Positions 63,421-64,000 of a stretch of DNA of 64,000 bases are shown here, piece by piece. The position numbers and the translations under genes were made by a program. The notes below the pieces were generated by a model, which was not told the origin of the DNA, did no database searches, and saw only the letters and a list, made by a program, of their open reading frames with translations. Every line of letters starts with the position of its first letter. Position 1 is the stretch's first letter. This DNA is from Myrica gale (lineage: Eukaryota > Streptophyta > Magnoliopsida > Fagales > Myricaceae). The DNA lies in the NCBI GenBank assembly GCA_963930655.1, contig OZ005620.1:18295001-18359000 (forward strand), written 5' to 3'.

Positions 63421-64000
63421 ACATACGAGAATCCAATTATATTAACGATGCCAAGAACTTTGGAAACATCCTCTTTTATTATTTTCTTCCTCAAATCCTT
63501 ACAGTACATTAACTTCAAGGTCTCGATGTAAATCTCGAAGTCATCGCAGTCCGCAATCTCCACGACATACGGAGATCCCTCCTAGTCTTTGTGGCTTTGC
63601 CCAACGCTCAGACAACTTGACCGAAAAGAACCTGTTGTGCGCGACCAGAATGTGATGGTGGAGGTTCACGGAAACACCGACTCCGACCATAATCCAATTA
63701 TGTCATTCGAGGTTGAGTCATTGAATTGATTTCCGGGGCTGCAAGTCGCTAACATCTTGGAGATTCGCTGCATTGTTAGGGCTTGCTTGTCCTGAGGTGA
63801 GATTTGGGGAATGTGGGATTTGGGAACTGGTACGACGGCGATTTGGGGAGGGATATGGGTCCTGGAGTGGTGGGTATCGGGCTCGCAAGCCATCATTTTG
63901 AATAGGGTCAGGCTGGATCGAGTCATTTTTTCAGGTGGAAAAGGTGGTGACATTGGGTTTAGAAGCCCGGCGGAAAGGGTGGAATTGAATTTGTTGAAGC
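63421..64000 (-). pseudogene. BTB/POZ-domain protein relic, runs off the window edge
   Basis: On the minus strand, DNA near 63675-63590 reads [20 protein letters not shown] then KLSERWAK, and after a frame change near 63585 continues [40 protein letters not shown]. This is the core of a plant BTB/POZ family (NPR-unrelated, often intronless) whose BTB fold recruits CUL3 ubiquitin ligases. A further upstream frame (63953-63666) gives [20 protein letters not shown], Ser/Pro-rich text plausible for the N-terminal region, but in a frame ending just before the BTB core. The homology stops near 63425 next to a MITE end. Frame breaks and truncation point to a pseudogene; the 5' part lies outside the window. 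Confidence 0.72.

Overview
This window is nuclear DNA of a flowering plant, very probably a core eudicot. Evidence: AT-rich spacers, genes with many GT-AG introns, plant-only protein families (a PADRE-domain protein, a plastid FtsHi, a UBL-type PI4K gamma, an LEA_2/NHL protein), and very many plant-type transposons (Copia, hAT, CACTA, Mutator-like). No CRISPR array, operon, rRNA or tRNA gene was recognised.

Layout. 0-6 kb: an AT-rich spacer, a PADRE-domain gene (minus) and a 5'-derived Copia fragment with one LTR. 7-12 kb: a decayed glutaredoxin-family gene between two inverted-repeat elements, an array of hairpins resembling CACTA subterminal DNA, a KELP/PC4 coactivator relic, and a defective Mutator-like element that truncates it. 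13.8-15.2 kb: a small probable plastid protein with a CxxC motif. 18.4-21.2 kb: an intact SKIP8-like F-box/NTF2-fold gene. 21.6-28.3 kb: a clean 1.35-kb hAT element with 8-bp target duplication, then a three-level nest in which a TIR element with a captured ORF is split by a CACTA element carrying kinesin exons, itself interrupted by a hAT MITE. 30-34 kb: a SUN5-type pseudogene with several frameshifts and a MULE insertion. 36.1-44.0 kb: an intact 15-exon FtsHi1 gene. 48.3-51.6 kb: the decayed C-terminal part of a PHD/RING-type gene. 53-54.3 kb: exon-like fragments. 57.2-59.3 kb: an intact PI4K gamma gene. 61.5-62.1 kb: an intact LEA_2/NHL gene. 63.4-64.0 kb: a BTB/POZ relic.

Intact and decayed genes alternate. 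KELP, SKIP8 and the PHD/RING-type gene are, from memory, neighbours in Arabidopsis (At4g10920-10930), and SUN5 and FtsHi1 are neighbours too (At4g23940-23950). The window therefore looks like a conserved gene neighbourhood in which some copies are kept and others are being lost, as expected after genome duplication; that last step is inference. The intact genes act in separate processes: chloroplast biogenesis (FtsHi1), ubiquitin ligase targeting (SKIP8), kinase/phosphoinositide signalling (PI4K gamma) and plasma-membrane stress or defence proteins (LEA_2/NHL).
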